A stretch of 64,000 nucleotides of DNA. Origin: Phycisphaerae bacterium. GTDB lineage: Bacteria > Planctomycetota > Phycisphaerae > Phycisphaerales > UBA1924. The stretch spans positions 1 to 64,000 of the forward strand of contig BQMO01000003.1 of assembly GCA_022180725.1 (NCBI GenBank), given 5' to 3'. Of the stretch, positions 31,400 to 40,620 are shown piece by piece; within the stretch, counting starts at the first letter, position 1, and each line of letters begins with the position of its first letter. The position numbers and the translations under genes were made by a program. The notes under the pieces were generated by a model that had not been told where the DNA came from, searched no databases, and was given only the letters and a program-made list of their open reading frames with translations.

Positions 31400-32944
31400 C
31401 TACCCCCGCGCCACACGCGCCGCCTCATCGAGAACTTCATTCGCCGCGCGGGGCGTCGGCGCCTCGGCGATCAGCCGCATGATCGGCTCGGTGTTGCTCG
31501 CCCGCACGTGCAGCCACGCCTTGCCCTTGTGCGGGCCGCTGGTGAAGTCCACCCACACCCCGTCCTGCCGATCGACCCGGTGCGTGCCATACGCCGCGGC
31601 GAGGCGTTCGAGCACGGGCGTGGCATCTTCGCGCCGGGCCAGGTCCACCTTGCGCTTCTCGATGGCGTACGCGGGGATCGACTTCACCAGGTCGCTGACG
31701 GTTCGACGCCGGCCCTGCCCACCGCCCGCCGGCGACATCAGCCACAGCACCAGGGCCATGGCGCTGAGCGAGTCTCGGACGTACGTCACACGGGGCCAGA
31801 TCAGCCCGCCGTTGCCCTCCCCGCCGCAGACCACGTCGAACCCTTCCGCGGCGAGGCGCTTCATCGCGGCGACCACGTGCGCCTCGCCGACGGGGGTACG
31901 CACGACCCGCGCCCCGTACCGAGCCGCCACGTCGTCGAGCATCCGGCTGGTCGAAAGATTTGTCACCAGGACCCGCTCGCGTGCCCGCATCCCGGATTGG
32001 CTGTGCGCCGGCGCCCCGTCCAGCAGCGCCATCGCCGACAGCGCCAGCGTGTATTCCTCGCCGATATAGACCCCACGCTCGTCGACGATCGCCAGCCGAT
32101 CGGCGTCGGGATCCTGTGCGAAGCCGACGGCACTCCCGCTCTCCCGCACGGCCTCGCACAGCCCTCCGGGCAGCGACAAGTTCTCCCGTGTCGGCTCGGG
32201 CGGGTGCGGAAAGACGCCCGAGGTCTCGCCGCCGATGTGAAGCAACTCCGCGCAACCAAGCGTTTCGAGAAACTCACGTCCACCCTCAACACCCGAGGCG
32301 TTCACCGAGTCGAGCGCGACCTGTAATCCCTCGGCGAGTATCTCCGGCTCGTCGCTCAATCCCGCGTCCTGCATCGCGCGCACCACGCGTTCGATATGGG
32401 CGTAGTTCGCGGAGCCTTCCGGTTCGGCGTTCGCATCGCACGCCGTGATGCCCTCGCGCTGCTCAAAGCGGGCGATGATCTCTCGCGCGATCTCCGCGGA
32501 CGGCGCACACGCCGCGGAGCCATACTCGCCCCCCTCGGCCAGAAGACACTTCAGCCCGCACCATTCCTGCGGATTGTGACTCGCGGTAATCACCACCCCC
32601 CCTCCCAGATGCGAGCGAGGGTCCGGGGAGGGGCTGCCGCCCACCCCGGGCGTGTGCTTCGCCCGTCGGCGCACTTCATCGACCATCACCGCCACCGACG
32701 GAGTCATTGCTACGCCGACATCAACCACACGGCAACCCACGCTCGCCAACCCCCGCATCGCGGCGGCCTGAATCTCCGCGCTGCCCCGGCGTCCGTCTCG
32801 CCCGATGACGAGGCCGGCACCAGGGCCGGTGCGTTCGATCACGTACCCGCCGAACGCGGCGGCAAAGCGGGCTGCAACGTCGGGGGTCATGGTTTCGCCG
32901 AGAATGCCCCGGCAGCCGGAGATCGAGAGCATCAATCGTGCCAT
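31400..32944 (-). CDS. Phosphoglucomutase/phosphomannomutase-type phosphohexomutase
   Basis: The protein has 514 residues from ATG 32944. The four hallmarks of alpha-D-phosphohexomutases are present: S122 in T-A-S-H-N-P (phosphoserine site), D-P-D-A-D-R (metal loop), G-G-E-G-N-G-G (sugar loop, where the order G-E-G/S-N is typical) and R-A-S-N-T-E-P-I-M-R (phosphate loop). The enzyme converts hexose 1- and 6-phosphates, feeding cell-wall or polysaccharide synthesis. It could be GlmM-like, but it is about 65 residues longer than GlmM, partly from an insertion near residues 95-115. Substrate is not decided by the sequence. Confidence 0.85.
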   Translation of the reverse strand: MARLMLSISGCRGILGETMTPDVAARFAAAFGGYVIERTGPGAGLVIGRDGRRGSAEIQAAAMRGLASVGCRVVDVGVAMTPSVAVMVDEVRRRAKHTPGVGGSPSPDPRSHLGGGVVITASHNPQEWCGLKCLLAEGGEYGSAACAPSAEIAREIIARFEQREGITACDANAEPEGSANYAHIERVVRAMQDAGLSDEPEILAEGLQVALDSVNASGVEGGREFLETLGCAELLHIGGETSGVFPHPPEPTRENLSLPGGLCEAVRESGSAVGFAQDPDADRLAIVDERGVYIGEEYTLALSAMALLDGAPAHSQSGMRARERVLVTNLSTSRMLDDVAARYGARVVRTPVGEAHVVAAMKRLAAEGFDVVCGGEGNGGLIWPRVTYVRDSLSAMALVLWLMSPAGGGQGRRRTVSDLVKSIPAYAIEKRKVDLARREDATPVLERLAAAYGTHRVDRQDGVWVDFTSGPHKGKAWLHVRASNTEPIMRLIAEAPTPRAANEVLDEAARVARG

Positions 32945-33108
32945 GCGCACCAAGCGTACTCGCCCGCGACGGCGCGAGCGGAAAGACCGATTCCTGCTTG
33001 CGCCGTCAGAGGTATAACTCGGCGGGCGTTAGGGGGTCTTTGGACGATGAAGATTGGTACACGGCCGAGCGCTTCCGCGCGGACAACGCCCAACAATCCT
33101 GACCGACC

Positions 33109-35289
33109 ATGTCCCACGCCGCCCGCAAGATTTCGCCCCGTCCCGCCCTGGTGTCATTCGTGGGCGACCCCGACGCGCGCTTCTTCAGCCGCGACCTGTC
33201 GTGGCTCGAGTTCAACCGCCGCGTGCTGGCGCAGGCGGGGGATACGACCATCCCGCTGCTGGAGCGCGTCCGCTTCCTCTCGATCTTCACCAGCAACCTC
33301 GACGAGTTCTTCATGAAGCGGGTGGGGCTGATCAAGCGGCAGGTGCACGCGGGGATGGACCAGGTTGGCCCGGACGGGTTTACGCCGCGCCAGCAACTCA
33401 ACGCCTGTCGCGAGTTCGTGGCGCGTCTGCAGCGAGAGCACGCGGCCCTGCGCGCCGCGATCTTCCCGCAACTCGAGCAGCACGGCATCGCCGTGCTCCG
33501 CTACGCCGATCTCCCGGGCAAGGACCGCGAATGGGCCGATGGGTGGTACAAGTCCAACGCGTTCCCCGCGCTCACGCCCCTGGCCGTGAACCCGACGCAC
33601 CGGTTCCCGTTCATCTCGAACCTCTCCGAGAACCTGGCCATCCTGGCGCAGCCCCCGGCCCAGAGCGGGGCGCCGATCGACCCCGAGGACGAGCCGGAGC
33701 CGTCGTTCGCCCGCTTGAAGTTTCCGCCCACGCTGAATCAACTGGTGCGGCTGCCGGGCAAGGCTGGCGGCCCGCAGCGGTACGTCCGCCTTCAGGACAT
33801 CATCCGGCACAACCTCGACGACCTCTTCCCCGGGCTGGACATCCGCGAGCAGGTGACGTTCCGCGTGACGCGGAGCAGCGGCATCCAGAAGGACGACCTC
33901 GACACGGTGAACCTGCTCCAGTCCATCGAGGCTGACCTGAAGCAGCGACGTTTCGCGCGGGTGGTGCGGCTGGAGGTCGAGGCATCGGCCAGCGCGGACC
34001 TCCGCCGGTGGCTGGCCGACAAACTCTCCATCGAGCCGGGCGATGTCTTCGAGATGCCCGAGGGGAGCAGCGTGCAGGCCCTGGCCGAGCTCGCCGAGAT
34101 CGACCGCCCGGACCTGAAGTTCAAGCCCTGGAAGCCGGTGGTGCCCAAGCGGCTTGTGCAGGCCTTGGCGGCGACGGGCGAGAAGGCCCCCGCCGCCTTC
34201 TTCGCCGCCATCCGCAAGCAGGACATCCTCGTCCACCACCCCTACGAGAGTTTCAATGCCAGCGTCGAGCGGTTTATCGCCGCCGCCGCGAACGACCCCG
34301 ACGTGCTCACCATCAAGCAGACGCTCTACCGCACGACGCCCGACTCGCCGTTCATCGAGAGTCTGATGCGCGCCGCGGAGAACGGCAAGCAGGTGGCGTG
34401 CCTGGTCGAACTCCGCGCCCGCTTCGACGAAGGACGCAACGTCCGCTTCGCCCGCCAGCTCGAAAAGGCCGGCGTGCACGTGGCGTACGGCGTCGCAGGC
34501 CTGAAAACACACTGCAAGACCAGCCTCGTCGTCCGCCGCGAACGCAACGCCCTGCGCTGCTACGCCCACCTGGGCACGGGCAACTATCACCCGAAGACGG
34601 CCCAGTTGTACACCGACGCCGGGCTGCTCACCTGCGACCCCGACATCACCGGGGACCTGGTCAACCTTTTCAACTTCCTTACGGGCCTCGCGGCGACGCA
34701 GTCCTACGCCACGCTGCTGGTGGCGCCCTTCACCATGAGGCAGAAGTTCACGGCGCTGATCGAGCGCGAGGCCGACAACGCCAAGCGAGGCCTGCCGGCA
34801 CGCATCTGGGCCAAGGTCAACGCGATGGAGGACCGCGAGATCGCCGAGCGCCTCTACGCCGCGTCGCAGGCCGGGGTCAAGATCGACCTCGTCTGCCGCG
34901 GGTTCTGCTGTCTGCGTCCCGGGGTGCCCGGGCTTTCCGACAACATCCGCGTGACAAGCGTGGTCGGGCGATTCCTCGAGCACTCGCGCCTGTTCCATTT
35001 CGCGGCGGGTCAGGCCGACCCGCTCGACGGCGATTGGTACATGGGCAGTGCCGACTGGATGTACCGCAACCTGTCGAACCGCGTCGAGGTTGCGGTGCCC
35101 GTCAACGACAAGGAAGCCCGTGCGCGTCTGCACCGCGTCTTCGAATCGCACCAGGCCGACCGCCGATGCGCGTGGGACCTGACCAACGACGGGAACTACG
35201 TCCGGCGGACGTTGCCCGCCGACGCCGCGCCGGATTCACCCGCCGCGCTCGGCTCGTTCGAGACGCTCATGCGCGACGCGATGGAGTAG
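33109..35289 (+). CDS. ppk1: Polyphosphate kinase 1
   Basis: The protein has 726 residues, the usual PPK1 length. It has the N-terminal D-L-S-W-L-E-F-N-x-R-V-L, the central V-H-H-P-Y-E-S-F and H487 in Y-A-H-L-G-T-G-N-Y, which matches the autophosphorylated histidine region, with the second catalytic half to residue 690. It reversibly makes polyphosphate from ATP. It stands alone; no ppx is nearby. Confidence 0.93.
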   Translation: MSHAARKISPRPALVSFVGDPDARFFSRDLSWLEFNRRVLAQAGDTTIPLLERVRFLSIFTSNLDEFFMKRVGLIKRQVHAGMDQVGPDGFTPRQQLNACREFVARLQREHAALRAAIFPQLEQHGIAVLRYADLPGKDREWADGWYKSNAFPALTPLAVNPTHRFPFISNLSENLAILAQPPAQSGAPIDPEDEPEPSFARLKFPPTLNQLVRLPGKAGGPQRYVRLQDIIRHNLDDLFPGLDIREQVTFRVTRSSGIQKDDLDTVNLLQSIEADLKQRRFARVVRLEVEASASADLRRWLADKLSIEPGDVFEMPEGSSVQALAELAEIDRPDLKFKPWKPVVPKRLVQALAATGEKAPAAFFAAIRKQDILVHHPYESFNASVERFIAAAANDPDVLTIKQTLYRTTPDSPFIESLMRAAENGKQVACLVELRARFDEGRNVRFARQLEKAGVHVAYGVAGLKTHCKTSLVVRRERNALRCYAHLGTGNYHPKTAQLYTDAGLLTCDPDITGDLVNLFNFLTGLAATQSYATLLVAPFTMRQKFTALIEREADNAKRGLPARIWAKVNAMEDREIAERLYAASQAGVKIDLVCRGFCCLRPGVPGLSDNIRVTSVVGRFLEHSRLFHFAAGQADPLDGDWYMGSADWMYRNLSNRVEVAVPVNDKEARARLHRVFESHQADRRCAWDLTNDGNYVRRTLPADAAPDSPAALGSFETLMRDAME

Positions 35290-35310
35290 CCCGCCGCTCG
35301 CCGGGACGGA

Positions 35311-35928
35311 TCATCGCCGCCGCCGTCGCAACATTGCCAGCGCCCCCAACCCCAACATTCCCGCCGACGCTGGCGCCGGTACCGGGTTCGCGTACACGTA
35401 CAACTGGTACTCGAGTTTCAGGATCATGTTCGCCGAGCCGTTCCACCCGATGAACTGCTCCCCGGTTCGGCCCATGGCGATGGTGTACGCCCCCGCGGGG
35501 ATGATCGCCGGGTTGCCCAGCAAGGCGCCCATGTCGATGAGCGAATCGCGCGGCGCGGCCGCGTGCCCGCACAGCGCGTCGAGCGCCACGTCGAAGTCGT
35601 CGTCATTCACCCACGCCGGGTTGGGGTACTGCCCAGGCAGCCCCACGCCCATCACGCCGTCCTCCAGCGGACTCACCAGATGGTCCATATCGAAGAGGAG
35701 TTGCGTCGTGGGGAAGGACACGATCACGGTGATGAAATCCACGTCCGGGGCCATCGGCGTTACAAACCCCACCGCGGCCAAGGTCACGCCCCCGGTGGTC
35801 ACCACCACGGGCGGCGCCGCCGCGGGAAAGTCGGGAAGATCGCCCGAAATGTACTCGCTGTAGAGTTGAGCCTGAGCGGCCCCGGCCAGCCCGGTGCACG
35901 CCACGACGCCCGCGATGAACTGTTTCAT
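35311..35928 (-). CDS. Secreted PEP-CTERM-like protein
   Basis: The protein has 205 residues. ATG 35928 follows a GGGAG site. Signal peptide ends A-A-Q-A-Q. The body is beta-rich without a recognised domain. The C terminus P-V-P-A-P-A-S-A-G-M-L-G-L-G-A-L with five closing arginines is the PEP-CTERM-like anchor also seen at 30511 and 31254. Confidence 0.7.
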   Translation of the reverse strand: MKQFIAGVVACTGLAGAAQAQLYSEYISGDLPDFPAAAPPVVVTTGGVTLAAVGFVTPMAPDVDFITVIVSFPTTQLLFDMDHLVSPLEDGVMGVGLPGQYPNPAWVNDDDFDVALDALCGHAAAPRDSLIDMGALLGNPAIIPAGAYTIAMGRTGEQFIGWNGSANMILKLEYQLYVYANPVPAPASAGMLGLGALAMLRRRRR

Positions 35929-36027
35929 GTCTTGCTCTCCCGATGTCGAGACGCCGACCGGCCGCAGCGACATCCGCGACATTCTCTCACGTTTCGCAGA
36001 ATCCGCAATCGCATCCGGGCCGGTGGA

Positions 36028-36897
36028 TTACCGGGGATGCGGGGTGATAAGAAGGTGGATATCGGGCCTTGGAGTCAGCGGGCCGTCGCTTGTGAGCCGG
36101 GCGGCGATGGCGCTGAGCGCCTCACCGGAAACCGGGTGCCGCAGGGCGGGGTCGAGCATTGCGAGCAACGCCGCGGCGTAATGACGCTCCGCCGCGTGCG
36201 GGTGCGGCACGCGAACGTCCGGGGCGTCGATCACCTCGTCACCGATCAGGCACAGGTCCAGGTCGAGCGCGATATGGCCCGGCGCCTCGCCGCCCCGCCC
36301 GCACTCGCGCTCGATCGCCTTCAGACGCCGACGGACCTCCGCCGCGGGGAGCGTCGTCGTCAACGCCGCCGCCGCGTTCAGGTAGTTTGCCCCCGGCCCG
36401 CGCCCGGCGGGGGGCGACTCGTGCACCGACGTGGCCTTCACGACGCGACCGATGCGGGAGAGAAGGGTGAACCCGCGGGGCAGACGCTCCTCGGCCCGGT
36501 CGTTGGACCCCAGCACGATGTACGCCGTCCGGGTCACGTCCGCCGCGGCTCGTTCGATCTCGACCTCGACCGCTCGCGCGTACCGCTCGGCGCTGGGTTT
36601 GGACAGCCGCACCCCGACCCGCTCGACCCCGGCGAACGACAGGGCGATGCCCGCGGCGTCGGTCGCCAGCGCTTCGATCGTGTACCGGTGCGACGCCTCG
36701 ACGTGCTCGATGATCGCCTTGGCCACGTGCGAGTAGTTCACCCCGTGCTCGATCCGGTCGCTCCCCGCGATGCGCCGCAGGTCCGTGTGCAGCACGATCG
36801 ACAGCAGCACGTCCTGCTTTCCGCGGCGTTCCCACTCGTGCAGCCCGACGACGGCGCGGCAGAGAAGCCCCTCGATGCGGATGCGGTCCGTCGTCAT
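36028..36897 (-). CDS. folBK: Bifunctional dihydroneopterin aldolase / HPPK (FolB-FolK)
   Basis: The protein has 289 residues. Residues 1-117 are FolB (I-E-G-L-L-C-R-A-V-V-G-L-H-E-W-E-R; active-site N-Y-S-H region). Residues 122-285 are FolK (Y-I-V-L-G-S-N; N-Y-L-N-A-A; L-D-L-D-L; P-H-P-H-A). They catalyse consecutive steps of folate synthesis: 7,8-dihydroneopterin to 6-hydroxymethyl-dihydropterin and its pyrophosphorylation. Fusions of this kind are known. The usual H-P-R in FolK reads H-P-H here. Confidence 0.88.
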   Translation of the reverse strand: MTTDRIRIEGLLCRAVVGLHEWERRGKQDVLLSIVLHTDLRRIAGSDRIEHGVNYSHVAKAIIEHVEASHRYTIEALATDAAGIALSFAGVERVGVRLSKPSAERYARAVEVEIERAAADVTRTAYIVLGSNDRAEERLPRGFTLLSRIGRVVKATSVHESPPAGRGPGANYLNAAAALTTTLPAAEVRRRLKAIERECGRGGEAPGHIALDLDLCLIGDEVIDAPDVRVPHPHAAERHYAAALLAMLDPALRHPVSGEALSAIAARLTSDGPLTPRPDIHLLITPHPR

Positions 36898-36913
36898 GCC
36901 CCAAGCGTACGCG

Positions 36914-37363
36914 TCAGGCCTCGACGCGCTCGAAGGAAATCTTCCCCTCGGTCCGCCGTGCGAAGTACGCCTCGATGCGGTCCAGCCCGGTCACGCGGTG
37001 CACGAACGCCGCCGCCCGCACCAGGTCCGCCCGCTGCATGAGTTCCAGCCGGGGCGGGGTGAGACTCAGGCGGTTCGTGTAGAACGCGCAGGCGTCGTGC
37101 GCGATCAGCACCACCCGCGACAGGCTGTGCACCTCGACGAGGAACTTGAGCTCGTCAACCACACCCTGTTCTTCGAGGTGCGCCTGCTGGTGCCCCGCCA
37201 GGCACGCGGGCCCCCCGGGCAGGGCCACGCGGTCGTACCGCGGCAGGCCCAGCCCGTTCTGGAGGAAATCGTCGAAGTGCTCGCCCACGCGACCGTCGGA
37301 GCAGTAGATCGCCGCCGCGTGGATGCGGGCCGGGTTGTACTCGATGCCGGATGTGAACCCCAT
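36914..37363 (-). CDS. Beta-carbonic anhydrase-like protein
   Basis: The protein has 149 residues. C21-S-D-G-R and H89-D-A-C92 reproduce the C-x-D-x-R and H-x-x-C zinc-binding pattern of beta-type carbonic anhydrases, at half the normal length. This matches the putative carbonic anhydrase family Pro_CA_2 rather than a standard enzyme. It ends 17 bases from folBK, in the same direction. Activity is unproven for the family as far as I know. Confidence 0.65.
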   Translation of the reverse strand: MGFTSGIEYNPARIHAAAIYCSDGRVGEHFDDFLQNGLGLPRYDRVALPGGPACLAGHQQAHLEEQGVVDELKFLVEVHSLSRVVLIAHDACAFYTNRLSLTPPRLELMQRADLVRAAAFVHRVTGLDRIEAYFARRTEGKISFERVEA

Positions 37364-37431
37364 GGGCGGAGTCTAGCCAATTGCGCCCGCGCTTGCCCGC
37401 CGCCTCTCGTACCCTTCCGCCCGTGCCCGAC

Positions 37432-39714
37432 ATGTTCGACATCCTCGCCGTCACGAACTTCGGGCTTGAGGCGGTCGCCACGCGCGAACTCAAGGCCCTC
37501 GGGTACGACGCCAAGGGCGCGTCCACGGGCCGCGTGCTCTTCCGGGGCGATGCCCGGGCTGTCGCCCGCGCCAACCTCCACCTCCGCACCGCCGACCGCG
37601 TCCTCATCCGCCTCGCCTCGTTCCCCTGCCGCGACTTCGACACCCTCTTCGAGGGCGTGAAGGCCCTGCCCTGGGAGGAATGGATCCCCGCCGACTTCGC
37701 CTTCCCCGTGGACGGCCGGAGCGTTCGCAGCCAACTCTCCAGCGTGCCCGCCCTCCAGCGCACCGTCAAGAAGGGCATCGTCCAGCGCCTTCTGGCCGCC
37801 CACCGTACGCAGACTCTCCCAGAGACAGGCCCCACCGTTCGCATTGAAATCTCGCTCCTGCACGACACGGCCACGCTCACGCTCGACACCTCGGGCCCGG
37901 GCTTGCACAAGCGCGGCTACCGCACCACGCCGGGCGAAGCCGCCCTGAAGGAAACTCTCGCCGCGGGCTTGGTGCTGCTCTCCGTCTGGCGGCCCGACCG
38001 CCCATTGGTCGATCCCTTCTGCGGGACAGGCACGATCGCCATCGAGGCGGCGATGATCGCCCGCAACCTCGCGCCCGGGCTGCACCGCGCCTTCGACGCC
38101 GAACGCTGGCCCCGCCTGGGCGAGGCCGCCTGGCGCGAGGCCCGTGACGAGGCCCTCGCCCAACCGCGCGGCGACCTTGCGTACACGATCCACGCCAGCG
38201 ACCTTGACGAGCGCGCCCTGGGCCTGGCACGCCGCGCCGCCGTCGCCGCGGGGGTCGAACGCGACGTGCACTTCAAGCACCAGCCCTTCGACCAACTCCA
38301 CAGCAGGGCCGAGTACGGGTGCATCGTGACCAACCCGCCGTACGGCGTGCGGCTCGGCGAAGACGCCGAGATCGAGGCCCTCTATCGCGCCATGCCCCTG
38401 GTCTTCCGCGCGCTCCCCACGTGGTCGTTCCACGTCCTCACCGGCCGGCTCGACCTCGAGCAGATTGTCGGCCAGAAGGCCACCCGCCGCCGCAAGTTCT
38501 ACAACGCCCAGATCGAGTGCTGGTACTTCCAGTTCCTGGGGCCCAGGCCGAATGATCGCAGCGTGTCGGAGAAAGCAGAGCGGAACGGAGAAGATTCAGG
38601 GGGCGAGCAGACCGACGTCCACGACTCGGGAGAAACGGACGGTGCTGAGTCTGTTCGTGGTGGAGAATCGCCCGAGGAGCCTTCCGTGGCCTCCTCTCCT
38701 TCGGGGCGCTCGACGCGGCCTCCGCGATTACAACCGTCGCCCGCTTTCGGCGGCCTGCGTGACCGCGACGCACGCGAGGTCCGCGAGTTCGGCGCGTGCC
38801 TGACGAAGAACGTGCGCCACCTCCGCCGGTACCCGTCGCGGGGCATCACGTGCTACCGCGTGTACGAGCGTGACCAGGTCGACGTGCCGCTCATTATCGA
38901 TCTGTACGAAGGCCGGGCGCACGTCGCCGAGTACGAGCGCGAGCACAGCCGCACCCCGGCCCAGCAGGCCGACTGGTGGGACGCGGTCAAGCGCGAGATC
39001 GCCGCCGCCACCGGCATCGCCCCGGACCAGATCTTCACGAAAGAGAAGCACCGCCAGCGCGACTTCACGCAGCACGAGAAGGTCGAGCACACCGGGCATG
39101 CCGTCCTGGTCCACGAGGGCGGGCTGACCTTCGAGGTGAATCTCCGCGACTATATCGACACGGGGCTGTTCCTCGACCACCGCCTGACGCGGACCATGGT
39201 CCGTGAACAGGCCCGTAACGAGCGATTTCTCAACCTGTTCTGCTACACCGGCGCGTTCACCGTCTACGCCGCCGCGGGCGGCGCCGAATCGACCACCAGC
39301 GTCGATCTGTCGAACACCTACCTCGACTGGGCGAAGCGGAACCTGGCGCACAACTCCCTCGCCGGGACTCGGCATCGCTTCGTGCGCGGCGACGTGCTGG
39401 AGTTCCTCCGCGACCACCCGCCGGGGGCGCACTACGACCTCGCCGTGGTCGATCCGCCGACGTACAGCCGCAGCAAGGCTACCGAGGAGGACTGGGACGT
39501 GGCCGAGGATCACACCGAACTGCTCACGCGCACACTCGCGCTCATGGCGCCCGGCGGGACGGTGTACTTCTCGACCAACTACCGGCGATTCAAGATGGAC
39601 GAGGCCGCCCTCGCCGCCGCGGGGGCGAGCATCCGCGAGATCAGCACGCAGACCGTGCCGCCGGAGTACCGCAACCGGCGCATCCACCGGTGCTGGCGGA
39701 TCACGAAGGGATAA
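37432..39714 (+). CDS. rlmKL: 23S rRNA methyltransferase RlmKL
   Basis: The protein has 760 residues from ATG 37432 (GTG 37423 also possible). A THUMP domain (about 45-155) leads to a RlmL-type N2-guanine methyltransferase (D-P-F-C-G-T-G-T-I-A-I-E-A, N-P-P-Y-G). A second, RlmK-type methyltransferase follows (F-C-Y-T-G-A-F-T-V-Y-A, D-P-P-T-Y-S-R-S). Together they make m2G2445 and m7G2069 in 23S rRNA (E. coli numbering). A low-complexity, acidic linker of about 65 residues (near 38550-38745) separates the halves and is longer than usual. Confidence 0.92.
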   Translation: MFDILAVTNFGLEAVATRELKALGYDAKGASTGRVLFRGDARAVARANLHLRTADRVLIRLASFPCRDFDTLFEGVKALPWEEWIPADFAFPVDGRSVRSQLSSVPALQRTVKKGIVQRLLAAHRTQTLPETGPTVRIEISLLHDTATLTLDTSGPGLHKRGYRTTPGEAALKETLAAGLVLLSVWRPDRPLVDPFCGTGTIAIEAAMIARNLAPGLHRAFDAERWPRLGEAAWREARDEALAQPRGDLAYTIHASDLDERALGLARRAAVAAGVERDVHFKHQPFDQLHSRAEYGCIVTNPPYGVRLGEDAEIEALYRAMPLVFRALPTWSFHVLTGRLDLEQIVGQKATRRRKFYNAQIECWYFQFLGPRPNDRSVSEKAERNGEDSGGEQTDVHDSGETDGAESVRGGESPEEPSVASSPSGRSTRPPRLQPSPAFGGLRDRDAREVREFGACLTKNVRHLRRYPSRGITCYRVYERDQVDVPLIIDLYEGRAHVAEYEREHSRTPAQQADWWDAVKREIAAATGIAPDQIFTKEKHRQRDFTQHEKVEHTGHAVLVHEGGLTFEVNLRDYIDTGLFLDHRLTRTMVREQARNERFLNLFCYTGAFTVYAAAGGAESTTSVDLSNTYLDWAKRNLAHNSLAGTRHRFVRGDVLEFLRDHPPGAHYDLAVVDPPTYSRSKATEEDWDVAEDHTELLTRTLALMAPGGTVYFSTNYRRFKMDEAALAAAGASIREISTQTVPPEYRNRRIHRCWRITKG

Positions 39715-39744
39715 CGCGGGTCGGATTTGCTTATACTCCGCCTC

Positions 39745-40545
39745 ATGATCCTCCCCCGTCTTCTCGCCGCCGCCGGGCTGCTCCTGCTCGTGGCGTGTTC
39801 GGCCAACCCGCTGGGCCTGCGCCCCGGCGCCACCAGCGTGCTCCAGACCTTTGCCGACCCGACGCCCTCCGAGGCCGTCGACATGGCTCTCGACAAGCAC
39901 GATGCCGACCGGCGCTACCGCGGCACGCTCATCCTCGCCAAGCAGCGCTTCGCGGGCGATCCGCTCTACCTCGACCTCTTCGCACGGGGCATCACCGACG
40001 CCGATCCGGGCGTGCGGGCGGCGTCGGCACGCGCCCTGGGCCTCCACGGGCGGGCCGACCACGCGCCCCTCCTCATCGCGCGCCTCACCGACGAGGATCC
40101 CTCGGTGCGTGAAGAAGCCGCCCGGGCGCTCCAGCGCCTCCATACCCCCGAGGCCGTCGAGCCGCTGATGAACGCCATGCGCCGCGACCGCGAGGACGAG
40201 ACCCCCGTGCGCGTCCAGGCCGCCCTGGCCCTGGGGCAGTACGCCCAGGCCCGCGTTGTCGAGCAACTCATCGCCGCCATGGCCGACGAAAGCCTCGCCG
40301 TCAACGCTTCGGCCCTCTCATCTCTCCGCACCCTCACCGGGCAGGACTTCGGGTACGACCGGGCCGAGTGGCAGCGCTGGTACAACGCCACCGACACGCT
40401 CTTCGCCGCCCGCGTGGCGTACCTCTACCCCGCCTTCTCCCGCCGCAAGCGCTGGTACGAGTACATCCCGCTCATTCCCCCGCCGCCCAACGAACCCACC
40501 GGGCTGCCCGTCGGGGTCAACCCCGATTTCACCGCCGGCAAGTAA
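39745..40545 (+). CDS. HEAT-repeat lipoprotein
   Basis: The protein has 266 residues. A leader with lipobox L-V-A-C is followed by PBS-lyase/HEAT-type repeats (D-A-D-P-G-V-R-A-A-S-A-R-A-L; D-E-D-P-S-V-R-E-E-A-A-R-A-L; P-V-R-V-Q-A-A-L-A-L). The last 60 residues are Pro/Tyr-rich. It is probably a periplasm-facing scaffold. TATACT at 39732-39737 may be its -10 box. Confidence 0.8.
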   Translation: MILPRLLAAAGLLLLVACSANPLGLRPGATSVLQTFADPTPSEAVDMALDKHDADRRYRGTLILAKQRFAGDPLYLDLFARGITDADPGVRAASARALGLHGRADHAPLLIARLTDEDPSVREEAARALQRLHTPEAVEPLMNAMRRDREDETPVRVQAALALGQYAQARVVEQLIAAMADESLAVNASALSSLRTLTGQDFGYDRAEWQRWYNATDTLFAARVAYLYPAFSRRKRWYEYIPLIPPPPNEPTGLPVGVNPDFTAGK

Positions 40546-40620
40546 GCCGCCGGCAAGTCGCCCCCTTATTCGTCCGATACTCCACCGGGCGGTTCGTGCG
40601 CGCCCGTCGGGAGGTCGTTC

